NCBI RefSeq assembly: GCF_017745095.1 | Contig: NZ_JAGHZZ010000009.1 | Span: 186,001-250,000 of the forward strand | Length of the DNA stretch: 64,000 bases | Direction: 5' to 3' | Origin: Sporocytophaga sp. | GTDB taxonomy: Bacteria; Bacteroidota; Bacteroidia; Cytophagales; Cytophagaceae | Shown: in pieces, positions 34,528-43,048 of the stretch | Position numbering within the stretch: the stretch's first letter is position 1 | Layout: each line of letters starts with the position of its first letter | Position numbers and translations under genes: made by a program | The notes under the pieces: model-generated | Seen by the model: the letters and a program-made list of their open reading frames with translations, nothing else | What the model was told of the DNA's origin: nothing | The model's database searches: none

Positions 34528-37500
34528 ATGAAAAAAGTTATACTTTTTCTCCTGTTCCTGACTGTCGCAATTACAGGTTCTATGGCTGGAACTGTATTTG
34601 AGGTGGATAATGCTGGAGATGGAGATGATTTCCAAAACTATAATGCCGGAACAAATACTCTGAGAAAATGTATTCGTCTCGCCAATAATACAGCGAACGG
34701 AGGAACTCCGCATCAGATTGTATTTAAACTGCCTGCATTAACAGTAATCACGGTAAATTCAGATTTACCTACGATCAATAATAATGGTAACGCTGGTGGT
34801 TTAATTATAGATGCGACTATTGCACCTATGGCTGGTTACGGTGGAGCACCCCTGATAGGAATTTTCAGAGGCAATGGTCAGAATGGAAATGGTTTTAATA
34901 TTGATGGAGCGAATAATGTAACAATCAGAGGTCTGGCAATTCAAAATTTTGTTGTAGGTATAAGAGTAAACAATTCAACAGGATCTACTCTAGATAAAAA
35001 TTTCATAGGAACTAACCTTGCCGGTACCTCAATTGCCGGAACTACAATAAAAACAAATGGTATATTTCTTGATGCAAATGCATCTAATACAAATATTACG
35101 AGCAATGTAATATCAGGTTGTATGTCGGTGGGAGATGGCAATTTTTATGGTGCAATCAATATTAGACCAGGTTCTCACGGAGTTAAAATTACCTCAAATT
35201 TTATAGGTACAGATGCAACCGGTTCAAATTTACTTGGAAATGGAACAAATCAGCCTTACAGACAACAAGGTATTTATATTGATGGATCGTCAACTGTAGC
35301 AAACCCGATAGTGATCAGTGGTAACGTAATATCAGGTAACGTTGGTAATGGTATCTGGGCTACTAATACAGCAGGACTGAAAATTGTAGGCAATCACATT
35401 GGTACCGACATTGGAGGCACAAAAGCAATTGGTAATAAAGCAGCTGGTATCAGGGTTGACAGATCTAACAACGTAACGATTGGTGGATCAACAGTTGCAG
35501 ATAGAAATATAATTTCCGGAAACGGAGGTGCAATTGATAGCAGACCTTGTGGACCTGATTATTGCGGTGAGCCTTGTAATTTTAATGCTTGTCCTACAGG
35601 ATATGATGCAACATTACAGACTGGTATTTATTTTTCAGAAGTTACATCTTCTAAAATTTCAGGTAACTATGTTGGTACAAATGAAACAGGAACATCTACT
35701 GGAACAAGTAATTCTCTTGGAAACTTTTATGCAGGTATAAAGCTGGAAACAAGTTCTTCAAATGTAACTATAGGTGGAAATACAGCTGCCGAAGGTAACG
35801 TAATCGGAGGTAATGGTTTTGGTATATATCCTAATAATGGAAAGGGCTATAGAGGTCATGGTATCCAGCTAAATGGAGGATCAGTAAGCAATATATTTGT
35901 TTATAACAACAGAGTGGGAGTGGGTCCGAACAATGAGGAGATTGGAAACCGTCAGGATGGTATATCACTGTTAGGTGCTCACGATTGTAAAATCGGAGAT
36001 GCGGCTTCAATAGCAGATCCAGCGGGAAAAGGAAATATTGTTGGAAACAACTCATGGGGTATTTTCCTTCAGTCAGATTTTAGCAATAATGATAATAGCA
36101 ATCAGGCTAGAAACAACTCAATTAAAGGAAATTACCTAGGAAATGATGGAAGTGTTGCATTAGGCAATGGTACAAGAGCATTAGATGATGAGGGTGCAGG
36201 AATCGGTATTCAGCACGGAAGTAATAATAACGTTGTAGAGTTTAACGTCATTTCAGGTAATAGAGATGGGGTAACTTTCAGAGGGCAAGGCTTTGGTGCC
36301 GGAGTCGCTAATAATTCAGAGACTACTTCAAATATCATCAGATCAAATTATATTGGTACTGATAAAACTGGTAAAACTGCCATGGCTAATAGAAACAATG
36401 GTATCCTTGTTACAGAGGGTGCACAATATATTACCATTGGTGGAACAGTCGCAGGACAGGGAAATATTATTGCAGGTAATACTACAGATGGTATTCACAT
36501 GGAAGATGGGGACAGAGTAAAAATATTCAATAATAAAATTGGGGTTGAAAAAGACGGACTGGCTTTAGCAAACGGTGGAGATGGTATTGAGTTGAAGCAA
36601 AGTACGGGAACATCTGGCGGAAGCACCAATAACATCATAGGTGGAGTTAATGCTGGTGAGTCTAACACAATTGCAAACAACGGCGGCAATGGAGTCGTTG
36701 TAGATGGAGCTACTTCAATCAATAACTCAATTCATCATAATTCTTTCTCTTGTAATGCTTTAAGAGGTATTGTTCTATCAAATGGAGGTAATAATAATTA
36801 TGCAAAACCGACATTTTCAGGAACTCCTACAAACTTCAAAGTTACGGGTCCGACAACAACTTCCTACATTGAAATATATGAAATTGATGAATGTCACAAT
36901 TGTGGTTTAGATCCTGATAAAGTACAGGGTAAAACCTTAGTACAATCAGGACTTTCACCTCAGGCATTTGTGCCAGCAGCAGGTAAAACAAATAAAGACT
37001 ATACAGCTATTGTTTCAGTGAATGGGACAACTGCAGCGCATAATACTTCTGAATTTACTTCATGTATAGCACTATGCGTAGAGCCAAAGCCAGATATTAC
37101 AGGAAGTGCTTATGCATTTTGTGATAATACCCAAAATGTAACATTCTCTACACCAAACGTTTCAGGTAATACTTATAGCTGGACAGTTACTGATGGATTA
37201 ACTATAGTCGGCTCATCTACAGGAAATAGCATTACAATTAATGTAGGAGCAACGGGAGGAACACTTTCCGTTAAAGAGCTAGCTGGGGCTTGTGAAGGTA
37301 TTCATAGTAGAGTAATTACAGTTAACCAAAGACCTGAAACTCCAGGAATCGTTGGAAATATAAGCCCATGTGAGAATTCAACAGGAGTTAAATATAGCAT
37401 TCCTTCGACTGCAGGAACGACATATACCTGGACTGTTCCGACAGGAGTGACATTGGTTTCTGGCCAGGGCACAAATGAAATCACTGTTAATATTGGTGCA

Positions 37501-40500
37501 GCAGCAACCACTTCTGGGAAAATTACTGTTACTGCTAAAACCAGCAGTACAACTTGTGAGGATTTAACACCAAGCGAAATTACACTTGATGTGAAACCTC
37601 GCCCTGAAACTCCGGGAATTGTTGGAAATGCCACCCCTTGCGAAAACACACCAGGTTTAAAATATAGTGTCCCTGCAACAGCTGGTACAACTTACACTTG
37701 GACTGTACCTACCGGCGTAACTATTGTTTCTGGTCAAGGTACTAATGAAATTACAGTAAACATAGGATCTGCTACAGCCGCTTCAGGAGATATTACAGTT
37801 ACTGCTAAAACTAACAGTACAACATGTGAAGATTTATCTCCAAGTAAAATTACGCTTGACGTAAAACCAAGGCCAGAAACTCCTGGAATCGTTGGAAATG
37901 ATGCTCCATGTGAAAATACACCAGGGTTAAAATACAGTGTAACTGCAACAGCAGGAACGACATATACCTGGACTGTTCCTGCGGGCGTAACTATTGTTAC
38001 AGGTCAAGGTACTAATGAGATTACAGTCAATATAGGATCTGCGGCAACAGCTTCAGGAGAAATAACAGTAACTGCTAAAACAACAAGTACAACTTGTGAA
38101 GATTTATCTCCAAGCAAAATTACTCTTGATGTAAAGCCAAGACCAGAAACTCCTGGTATAGTTGGAAATTCTACCCCTTGCGAAAATACTCCTGGCTTAA
38201 AATATAGTGTTCCATCAACAGCCGGTACAACTTATACATGGAATGTACCAGGAGGTGTAACTATTGTTACAGGTCAAGGTACTAATGAGATTACAGTCAA
38301 TATAGGATCTGCAGCAACAGCTTCAGGAGAAATAACAGTAACTGCTAAAACAACAAGTACAACTTGTGAGGATTTATCTCCAAGCAAAATTACTCTTGAT
38401 GTAAAGCCAAGACCAGAAACCCCTGGTATAGTAGGAAATTCTACTCCTTGCGAAAATACTCCTGGCTTAAAATATAGTGTTCCATCAACGGCCGGCACAA
38501 CTTATATATGGAATGTACCAGCAGGTGTAACTATAGTTTCCGGCCAGGGAACAAATGAAATAACTGTCAATATAGGATCCGCATCGACGGCCTCAGGTGA
38601 TATAACTGTTGCAGCGAAAACAACAAGTACTACTTGTGAAGACTTGAGCCCAAGCAAGTTTACCCTTGATGTGAAACCAAGACCTGAGACCCCAGGTATT
38701 GTAGGAGAAGCTAATCCTTGCGAAAATAGTCCAGGGTTAAAATATAGTGTCCCGTCAACAGCAGGTACAACTTATACCTGGGTAGTACCAACTGGTGTAA
38801 CAATTATATCAGGTCAAGGAACAAATGAAATAACTGTTGATATAGGAACTTCTGCTACAGCTTCAGGAGATATCACAGTTTTTGCGACTACTACCTCAAC
38901 TACTTGTGAGGATTTATCTCCAAGCAAAATTACACTTAATGTAAATCCAAGACCAGAAACTCCGGGAATCGTTGGAAATGACGCTCCATGCGAAAATACA
39001 CCTGGATTAAAATATAGTGTCACTGCAACAGCTGGCTTAACTTACAACTGGAATGTCCCTGCTGGAGTAACAATTGTTTCTGGCCAGGGGACCAACGAGA
39101 TAACTGTTAATATTGGCCCGGAAGCAACAGCGTCTGGAGATATCACAGTTTATGCATCTACCGGATCTTCTGCAACAGCTTGCTCCGATCTTTCACCTAG
39201 CACTATAACACTTGATGTACAACCAAGGCCTGAAACACCAACAGTTGATGGTGATGATGAAGTTTGTGAAAATAGCAGTGGACATATATACACTATACCT
39301 TCAGAGACAGGTGTGGAATATAAATGGACTGTCCCTGCAGGATTTACAATTACAGCAGGCGATAATACAAATAGCATCACAGTAAGTGTTGCCGAGGGAG
39401 CTTCGGATGGAATAATTAAAGTATATCTGATAAATTCTACAACTAAGTGCGAGGATTTATCCCCAAGTGAATTTGCAGTAAAAGTAAATCCAAGACCAGT
39501 AACTCCTGGAATAACAGGAAGTGCTGAAGTATGTGAAGATACCAAAGATCATATTTATTCAGTCCCTGCTGTAAGCGGAGTTGACTATAAGTGGTCTGTT
39601 CCTGCTGGGTTTACAATTACCTCTGGTGATAATACAAACAGCATTACAGTAAGTGTTGCAGCGGGAGCGGCAGATGGCGTGATAAAAGTGTATTTAGTGA
39701 ATCAGCAAAGTAATTGCGAAGATTTAACCCCAAGCGAAGTTAATATTAAGGTTAATACTCTTCCAGTTTTAACTTTGACTCCTGATGCTAATGAAATATG
39801 TGAAGGTTCTTCTACAGTATTAAAAACTTTTGTGACGGGAGGAAACGGTGCAGTTACTTATAATTGGACAGCAACTCCAGGTCCGAATCCTTCCGGAGAA
39901 AGCCCAACAGTGAGTCCTGCGGATACTACAATCTATACTTTAATAGTAACTGATACTAAAGGATGTTCTGCAGATACACAATCTGTTCAGATTGATGTAA
40001 ACGAAAATCCTGTTCTTGTAATCTCTACTACAGTTAATGACACCATCTGTAAAGGGACGTCAGCAATATTGTCTACCAATATTACTAAGGGAAATAAGCC
40101 TTATGTATCTTTAGTCTGGACAGCAAGTCCAGCACCTGTGCCAAATCAGGATGATTTTAACCCTACTGTTAGTCCGACAGTAACAACTGATTATACTGCT
40201 ACTGTTACTGATTCTAAAAATTGTAAGGCAACAGATGCAATAAAGATTACTGTTATTGATGTTCCGGAAGGACCTCTTTCAGCAAGTGTTGACAGATCCG
40301 TTATCTGTAATACTGATACCAGGAATATTGAGTTATCCGCAACTCTAGGCACTGACCCAAAAGTAATACCTATATGGTATAAAAACGGATGCGGACTTGA
40401 TTCTGTAACATCTGGTAACCCTGCTCCTGTAGCTCCTCCTGATACAACAACTACATATTACATAGCTCTGAAAAATGTTTGCGGAATATCTGAGTGTAAA

Positions 40501-41640
40501 TCTGTAAATGTTAAAGTAAACAAAGATCCTAAAGATGATCTGATAGATGCAATTGTTTCAGATACTTCAATTTGTAGCGCATATGCTGGAGTGATTGAGC
40601 TGAGCGTTGATACCATTTATAATCCGGATGCTGTTATTAACTGGTATATGAAGGACAAAGATCTTAAGGATAGTTTGATCGGTCACGGAACTCCTTATGC
40701 TTTACCTAAAAATCCAAAGGATACGACTTATTACTATGTAAACCTGTTTGTTGAAGCATGTTTGCCTTCACCGACTGATTCAGTACCTGTAAATGTAATT
40801 GATCCTAAAGTGGATGCAGGTGGTGTTAAGGGCGATGAATATATTTATTGTAAGAATAACGACCTGGCATTGGTTATGGGAAGAGTAAAACCAATAAATG
40901 TAGATTGGAAATGGATTCCTGAAAATTCAAATGCTCCATTATTGTTCGATACTACAAGATTGGTTTCGAATGTGAATACTAAATCACCTGCTGAAAAGCA
41001 AAAATGGTATCTGATCGCTGATAACGGAATATGTAAGCCTGTTGTAGATTCAATGTATCTGACAGTTCACGACCTTCCTGTCGTAACACTTGATATTCCT
41101 CAGGATACGCTTTGCTCTAAAGTAGAATTTGATGCAACTGCAACAGTAGTTAAAGGTGTTCCTAATGCTTATGTATGGTTAACTCCAAACTCAAGTATTC
41201 CTGATACAAGTTATGTAACGGTGGATCACACTAATCCATTAACGAAGAGGTTTACAGCCGAAGTGGTTGGCAGAAACTACTTCCTGGTTACTGTGGTAGA
41301 TACTAACAATTGTTGGGCTGAATTGCCAGCAATAGATTCTGTAGAGATCTTTGATCACCAGGAGCTGGTTATTCCAAACCTTATGACGCCTAACCATGAT
41401 GGTAAAAATGAAACATACATCATAAGGGATGTAAACAACTATGACATTCTGCCTGGTGCTAAACTTGAAGTTTATAACCGTTGGGGTGAAAGAGTTTACA
41501 AAAACTCAAGCTATGATAATAGTTGGAATGCAGCGAATATTAGTGATGGTATGTATTACTATTATCTGAAGACAGGTTGCGCTAAGGACGAATACAAAGG
41601 CTGGCTGCATATTATAAGTAATAATAACAGAAGCGAGTAA
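34528..41640 (+). CDS. Giant T9SS-exported surface protein: beta-helix, PKD-like repeats, CHU_C tail
   Basis: A 2370-residue cell-surface or secreted protein. Order of parts: signal peptide (1-20); a right-handed parallel beta-helix region (about 50-770) with many NxISGN, GNYIGTD and GNIIGGN turns and a TLRKCIRLANN start; a degenerate PKD-like unit; nine tandem PKD/Ig-like units of about 90 residues (935-1744), each with one Cys pair (PCEN and TCEDLSP); six more divergent Ig-like modules; and a CHU_C / type B T9SS sorting domain (about 2279-2370) with PNLMTPNHDGKNETYII and LEVYNRWGERVY. The beta-helix suggests polysaccharide binding or cleavage, but no catalytic residues could be assigned. 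It is monocistronic with a strong terminator. An adhesin or matrix protein is the most likely role. Confidence 0.88.
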   Translation: MKKVILFLLFLTVAITGSMAGTVFEVDNAGDGDDFQNYNAGTNTLRKCIRLANNTANGGTPHQIVFKLPALTVITVNSDLPTINNNGNAGGLIIDATIAPMAGYGGAPLIGIFRGNGQNGNGFNIDGANNVTIRGLAIQNFVVGIRVNNSTGSTLDKNFIGTNLAGTSIAGTTIKTNGIFLDANASNTNITSNVISGCMSVGDGNFYGAINIRPGSHGVKITSNFIGTDATGSNLLGNGTNQPYRQQGIYIDGSSTVANPIVISGNVISGNVGNGIWATNTAGLKIVGNHIGTDIGGTKAIGNKAAGIRVDRSNNVTIGGSTVADRNIISGNGGAIDSRPCGPDYCGEPCNFNACPTGYDATLQTGIYFSEVTSSKISGNYVGTNETGTSTGTSNSLGNFYAGIKLETSSSNVTIGGNTAAEGNVIGGNGFGIYPNNGKGYRGHGIQLNGGSVSNIFVYNNRVGVGPNNEEIGNRQDGISLLGAHDCKIGDAASIADPAGKGNIVGNNSWGIFLQSDFSNNDNSNQARNNSIKGNYLGNDGSVALGNGTRALDDEGAGIGIQHGSNNNVVEFNVISGNRDGVTFRGQGFGAGVANNSETTSNIIRSNYIGTDKTGKTAMANRNNGILVTEGAQYITIGGTVAGQGNIIAGNTTDGIHMEDGDRVKIFNNKIGVEKDGLALANGGDGIELKQSTGTSGGSTNNIIGGVNAGESNTIANNGGNGVVVDGATSINNSIHHNSFSCNALRGIVLSNGGNNNYAKPTFSGTPTNFKVTGPTTTSYIEIYEIDECHNCGLDPDKVQGKTLVQSGLSPQAFVPAAGKTNKDYTAIVSVNGTTAAHNTSEFTSCIALCVEPKPDITGSAYAFCDNTQNVTFSTPNVSGNTYSWTVTDGLTIVGSSTGNSITINVGATGGTLSVKELAGACEGIHSRVITVNQRPETPGIVGNISPCENSTGVKYSIPSTAGTTYTWTVPTGVTLVSGQGTNEITVNIGAAATTSGKITVTAKTSSTTCEDLTPSEITLDVKPRPETPGIVGNATPCENTPGLKYSVPATAGTTYTWTVPTGVTIVSGQGTNEITVNIGSATAASGDITVTAKTNSTTCEDLSPSKITLDVKPRPETPGIVGNDAPCENTPGLKYSVTATAGTTYTWTVPAGVTIVTGQGTNEITVNIGSAATASGEITVTAKTTSTTCEDLSPSKITLDVKPRPETPGIVGNSTPCENTPGLKYSVPSTAGTTYTWNVPGGVTIVTGQGTNEITVNIGSAATASGEITVTAKTTSTTCEDLSPSKITLDVKPRPETPGIVGNSTPCENTPGLKYSVPSTAGTTYIWNVPAGVTIVSGQGTNEITVNIGSASTASGDITVAAKTTSTTCEDLSPSKFTLDVKPRPETPGIVGEANPCENSPGLKYSVPSTAGTTYTWVVPTGVTIISGQGTNEITVDIGTSATASGDITVFATTTSTTCEDLSPSKITLNVNPRPETPGIVGNDAPCENTPGLKYSVTATAGLTYNWNVPAGVTIVSGQGTNEITVNIGPEATASGDITVYASTGSSATACSDLSPSTITLDVQPRPETPTVDGDDEVCENSSGHIYTIPSETGVEYKWTVPAGFTITAGDNTNSITVSVAEGASDGIIKVYLINSTTKCEDLSPSEFAVKVNPRPVTPGITGSAEVCEDTKDHIYSVPAVSGVDYKWSVPAGFTITSGDNTNSITVSVAAGAADGVIKVYLVNQQSNCEDLTPSEVNIKVNTLPVLTLTPDANEICEGSSTVLKTFVTGGNGAVTYNWTATPGPNPSGESPTVSPADTTIYTLIVTDTKGCSADTQSVQIDVNENPVLVISTTVNDTICKGTSAILSTNITKGNKPYVSLVWTASPAPVPNQDDFNPTVSPTVTTDYTATVTDSKNCKATDAIKITVIDVPEGPLSASVDRSVICNTDTRNIELSATLGTDPKVIPIWYKNGCGLDSVTSGNPAPVAPPDTTTTYYIALKNVCGISECKSVNVKVNKDPKDDLIDAIVSDTSICSAYAGVIELSVDTIYNPDAVINWYMKDKDLKDSLIGHGTPYALPKNPKDTTYYYVNLFVEACLPSPTDSVPVNVIDPKVDAGGVKGDEYIYCKNNDLALVMGRVKPINVDWKWIPENSNAPLLFDTTRLVSNVNTKSPAEKQKWYLIADNGICKPVVDSMYLTVHDLPVVTLDIPQDTLCSKVEFDATATVVKGVPNAYVWLTPNSSIPDTSYVTVDHTNPLTKRFTAEVVGRNYFLVTVVDTNNCWAELPAIDSVEIFDHQELVIPNLMTPNHDGKNETYIIRDVNNYDILPGAKLEVYNRWGERVYKNSSYDNSWNAANISDGMYYYYLKTGCAKDEYKGWLHIISNNNRSE
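37330..39759 (+). repeat. In-frame tandem repeat array, nine units of about 270 bp
   Basis: Units start at 37330, 37600, 37870, 38140, 38410, 38680, 38950, 39226 and 39493. The first six are exactly 270 bp, the seventh 276, the last two 267. Each encodes one PKD-like domain beginning RPETPG (or RPETPT/RPVTPG). Units 3 and 4 are almost identical over their second halves (about 150 bp), and units 4 and 5 are nearly identical across their first halves. Units 8 and 9 are diverged from the rest and close to each other. Confidence 0.93.
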
Positions 41641-41654
41641 TTAAAAAATAATTT

Positions 41655-41695
41655 AAAAATAGAGGCCGATCATTTCTGATCGGCCTCTATTTTTT
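41655..41695. terminator. Strong terminator after the giant surface-protein gene
   Basis: An 18-bp perfect stem, AAAAATAGAGGCCGATCA with TGATCGGCCTCTATTTTT, a TTTC loop and a following T-run. With A-rich and T-rich flanks it can also end the convergent minus-strand operon. Confidence 0.9.
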
Positions 41696-41735
41696 TATCT
41701 CGGCAGGTAATGAAAGACTGCAGTAATGAAAGTAT

Positions 41736-41957
41736 TCAAGAAGGTTTGTTAACTACTTTTATTTGTGAAGCTATCTTGCTTCGAGCACCCTTTAAACTAT
41801 AAGCAATACTCATTGTCATACAGGCAGGACAAACTCCAAACCGGAAGAAGAAAAGCAGTACTTTTTTATACCAAGGTAATTTAGCTGGGATATATGGGCA
41901 ACTTGCACCAATGTCTTCATATTCTTTAATTCCCCAAATGTTAATTGACTCTTTCAT
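41736..41957 (-). CDS. Small CxxC protein, possible anti-sigma-like factor
   Basis: A 73-residue protein not recognised with certainty. Its centre, KLPWYKKVLLFFFRFGVCPAC, resembles the W-x(13)-CxxC stretch of short zf-HC2 anti-sigma proteins, but the usual His four residues before the first Cys is Arg here, and another Cys lies in GASCPY. The segment VLLFFFRFGVCPACMTMSIA is hydrophobic enough to touch the membrane. It is the last gene of an operon led by an ECF sigma factor, 12 bp after the micropeptide gene. An anti-sigma role is inference; that it is a real gene is likely given length, spacing and context. Confidence 0.6.
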   Translation of the reverse strand: MKESINIWGIKEYEDIGASCPYIPAKLPWYKKVLLFFFRFGVCPACMTMSIAYSLKGARSKIASQIKVVNKPS

Positions 41958-41969
41958 CTTCTGTATTCT

Positions 41970-42053
41970 TTAGTGTCCGAATAAATAATAAACACACATT
42001 CCTGTTAGGCCGATTGAGATAATGCAAAGAAGAATTTTAGTAGATTTATTCAT
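41970..42053 (-). CDS. 27-residue single-pass membrane micropeptide
   Basis: A short open frame beginning MNKSTKILLCIISIGL and ending YYLFGH. A basic N terminus (two Lys in the first six residues) precedes about 19 hydrophobic residues, so it would insert in the inner membrane with its N terminus inside. It lies between the sigma-factor gene (69 bp upstream) and the small CxxC gene (12 bp downstream) on the same strand. Codon use is ordinary for the window. It may be a regulatory peptide; short frames can arise by chance, so the call is moderate. Confidence 0.45.
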   Translation of the reverse strand: MNKSTKILLCIISIGLTGMCVYYLFGH

Positions 42054-42122
42054 AAAGATTTTTTCTACTTAATACCAGAAAAGACTGCCTATCACCCAAC
42101 TGAATAAATTAAAAAAGGAATC

Positions 42123-42671
42123 TTAAGTTCCTTCTTCTATTGCCCTTTGTTTTTTCAATTGTTGGATGCATTTATATTGCTGGTTGGCAGCTGTATGTTT
42201 ATTTTTCCAACCCATTTTTTTTATTAGGTTATCCATGGGCTCTTTATAAAAAAATATTGCCATAAGGATCTTTTGGCAGTTTTCAGTAATTTTTTTCAAC
42301 CATCCAGCAAGCTTTTGGTCTCTGCTTTTCTCAGATTCTTCAAATGGTAACTCAACATCATTTTGGCATATCTCTAGGTTGTCATAGGTTGATAGCTTGT
42401 TGGCTCGAAGTTTTTTCAACCAAAGGTTTTTTGAAATAGCAAACAAATAGGTCTTTAATGCAGATGTCAGAATAAAGTCAGGCTGCCTTATTTTTTGTAT
42501 AAGAACAAGCACAGCTTCCTGAAAGATATCTTCAGCATCGGCTTCGTTTCCTTTATTACGTTTTATAAAAGATAAGATTGCAGGAAAATAATAATGATAT
42601 AGTCTTTCGAAAGCCTCATTATCTTCCGATCTTAATTGCTCGACGATATTATTGTCAGTTAAATTTCCCAT
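42123..42671 (-). CDS. RNA polymerase ECF-type sigma-70 factor
   Basis: Alternative sigma factor of 182 residues. Region 2 is seen at about 5-75, with NEAFERLYHYYFPAILSFIKR and the core-binding DAEDIFQEAVLVL, and region 4 is at about 115-170 with a helix-turn-helix (MDNLIKKMGWKNKHTAANQQYKCIQQL). Bacteroidete ECF genes are usually followed by a FecR-type anti-sigma and SusC/SusD; here they are followed by a micropeptide and a small CxxC protein instead. Its targets are unknown; the divergent sugar dehydrogenase is a candidate. Confidence 0.9.
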   Translation of the reverse strand: MGNLTDNNIVEQLRSEDNEAFERLYHYYFPAILSFIKRNKGNEADAEDIFQEAVLVLIQKIRQPDFILTSALKTYLFAISKNLWLKKLRANKLSTYDNLEICQNDVELPFEESEKSRDQKLAGWLKKITENCQKILMAIFFYKEPMDNLIKKMGWKNKHTAANQQYKCIQQLKKQRAIEEGT

Positions 42672-43048
42672 TACATGAATATAATTGGTGATTTAATTAA
42701 TACCTAAAGACTTAAAAAATCACCCATAGATATCTTTTTTATAAAAAAACTATTTCCCTTATCAAATTCCAGCTGGATATGGTTCACAATCTTATGTTTA
42801 CTTTTTTAAGTTTCAGTGTATATATTTACATCGTTGATAATTGAGGGATTATCAACTAGCCAAGTTTTCCTTGGTCTCCACATAATAATAGCATCAAGTA
42901 CTTTAAAATTCGAATGATTTTAGTCCTAAAATTGAGGCACTTTAATCTTGCGGCCGTATTGTGCATCTTTTAAAAACAGATGCTGTATGGCCTTTAGTCT
43001 TGTTTATACTATTACCTTATTCTTACTAGAACCATTATTTAACTCAAT
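42672..43048. promoter_or_regulatory. Divergent regulatory region, sigma factor / sugar dehydrogenase
   Basis: A 377-bp gap with no gene. On the plus strand TTTA (42797-42800), 20 bp, then TATATTTA (42821-42828) is close to the bacteroidete promoter pattern. A perfect 9-bp inverted repeat GTTGATAAT / ATTATCAAC (42833-42856, 6-nt loop) follows just where transcription would start. It has no T-run, so it is more likely an operator or a 5' leader hairpin than a terminator. The leader to the dehydrogenase would be about 210 nt. Confidence 0.4.

Noticed and set aside
37302-39545. Several long open frames on the minus strand inside the repeat array
   Set aside because: They are regular copies of one antisense frame caused by the 270-bp period and codon bias of the coding strand; they have no signal, domain or spacing of their own.
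37330-39759. Repeat array considered as CRISPR or other non-coding repeat
   Set aside because: The period is 270 bp, in frame and coding for PKD-like domains, with no short repeat-spacer structure.
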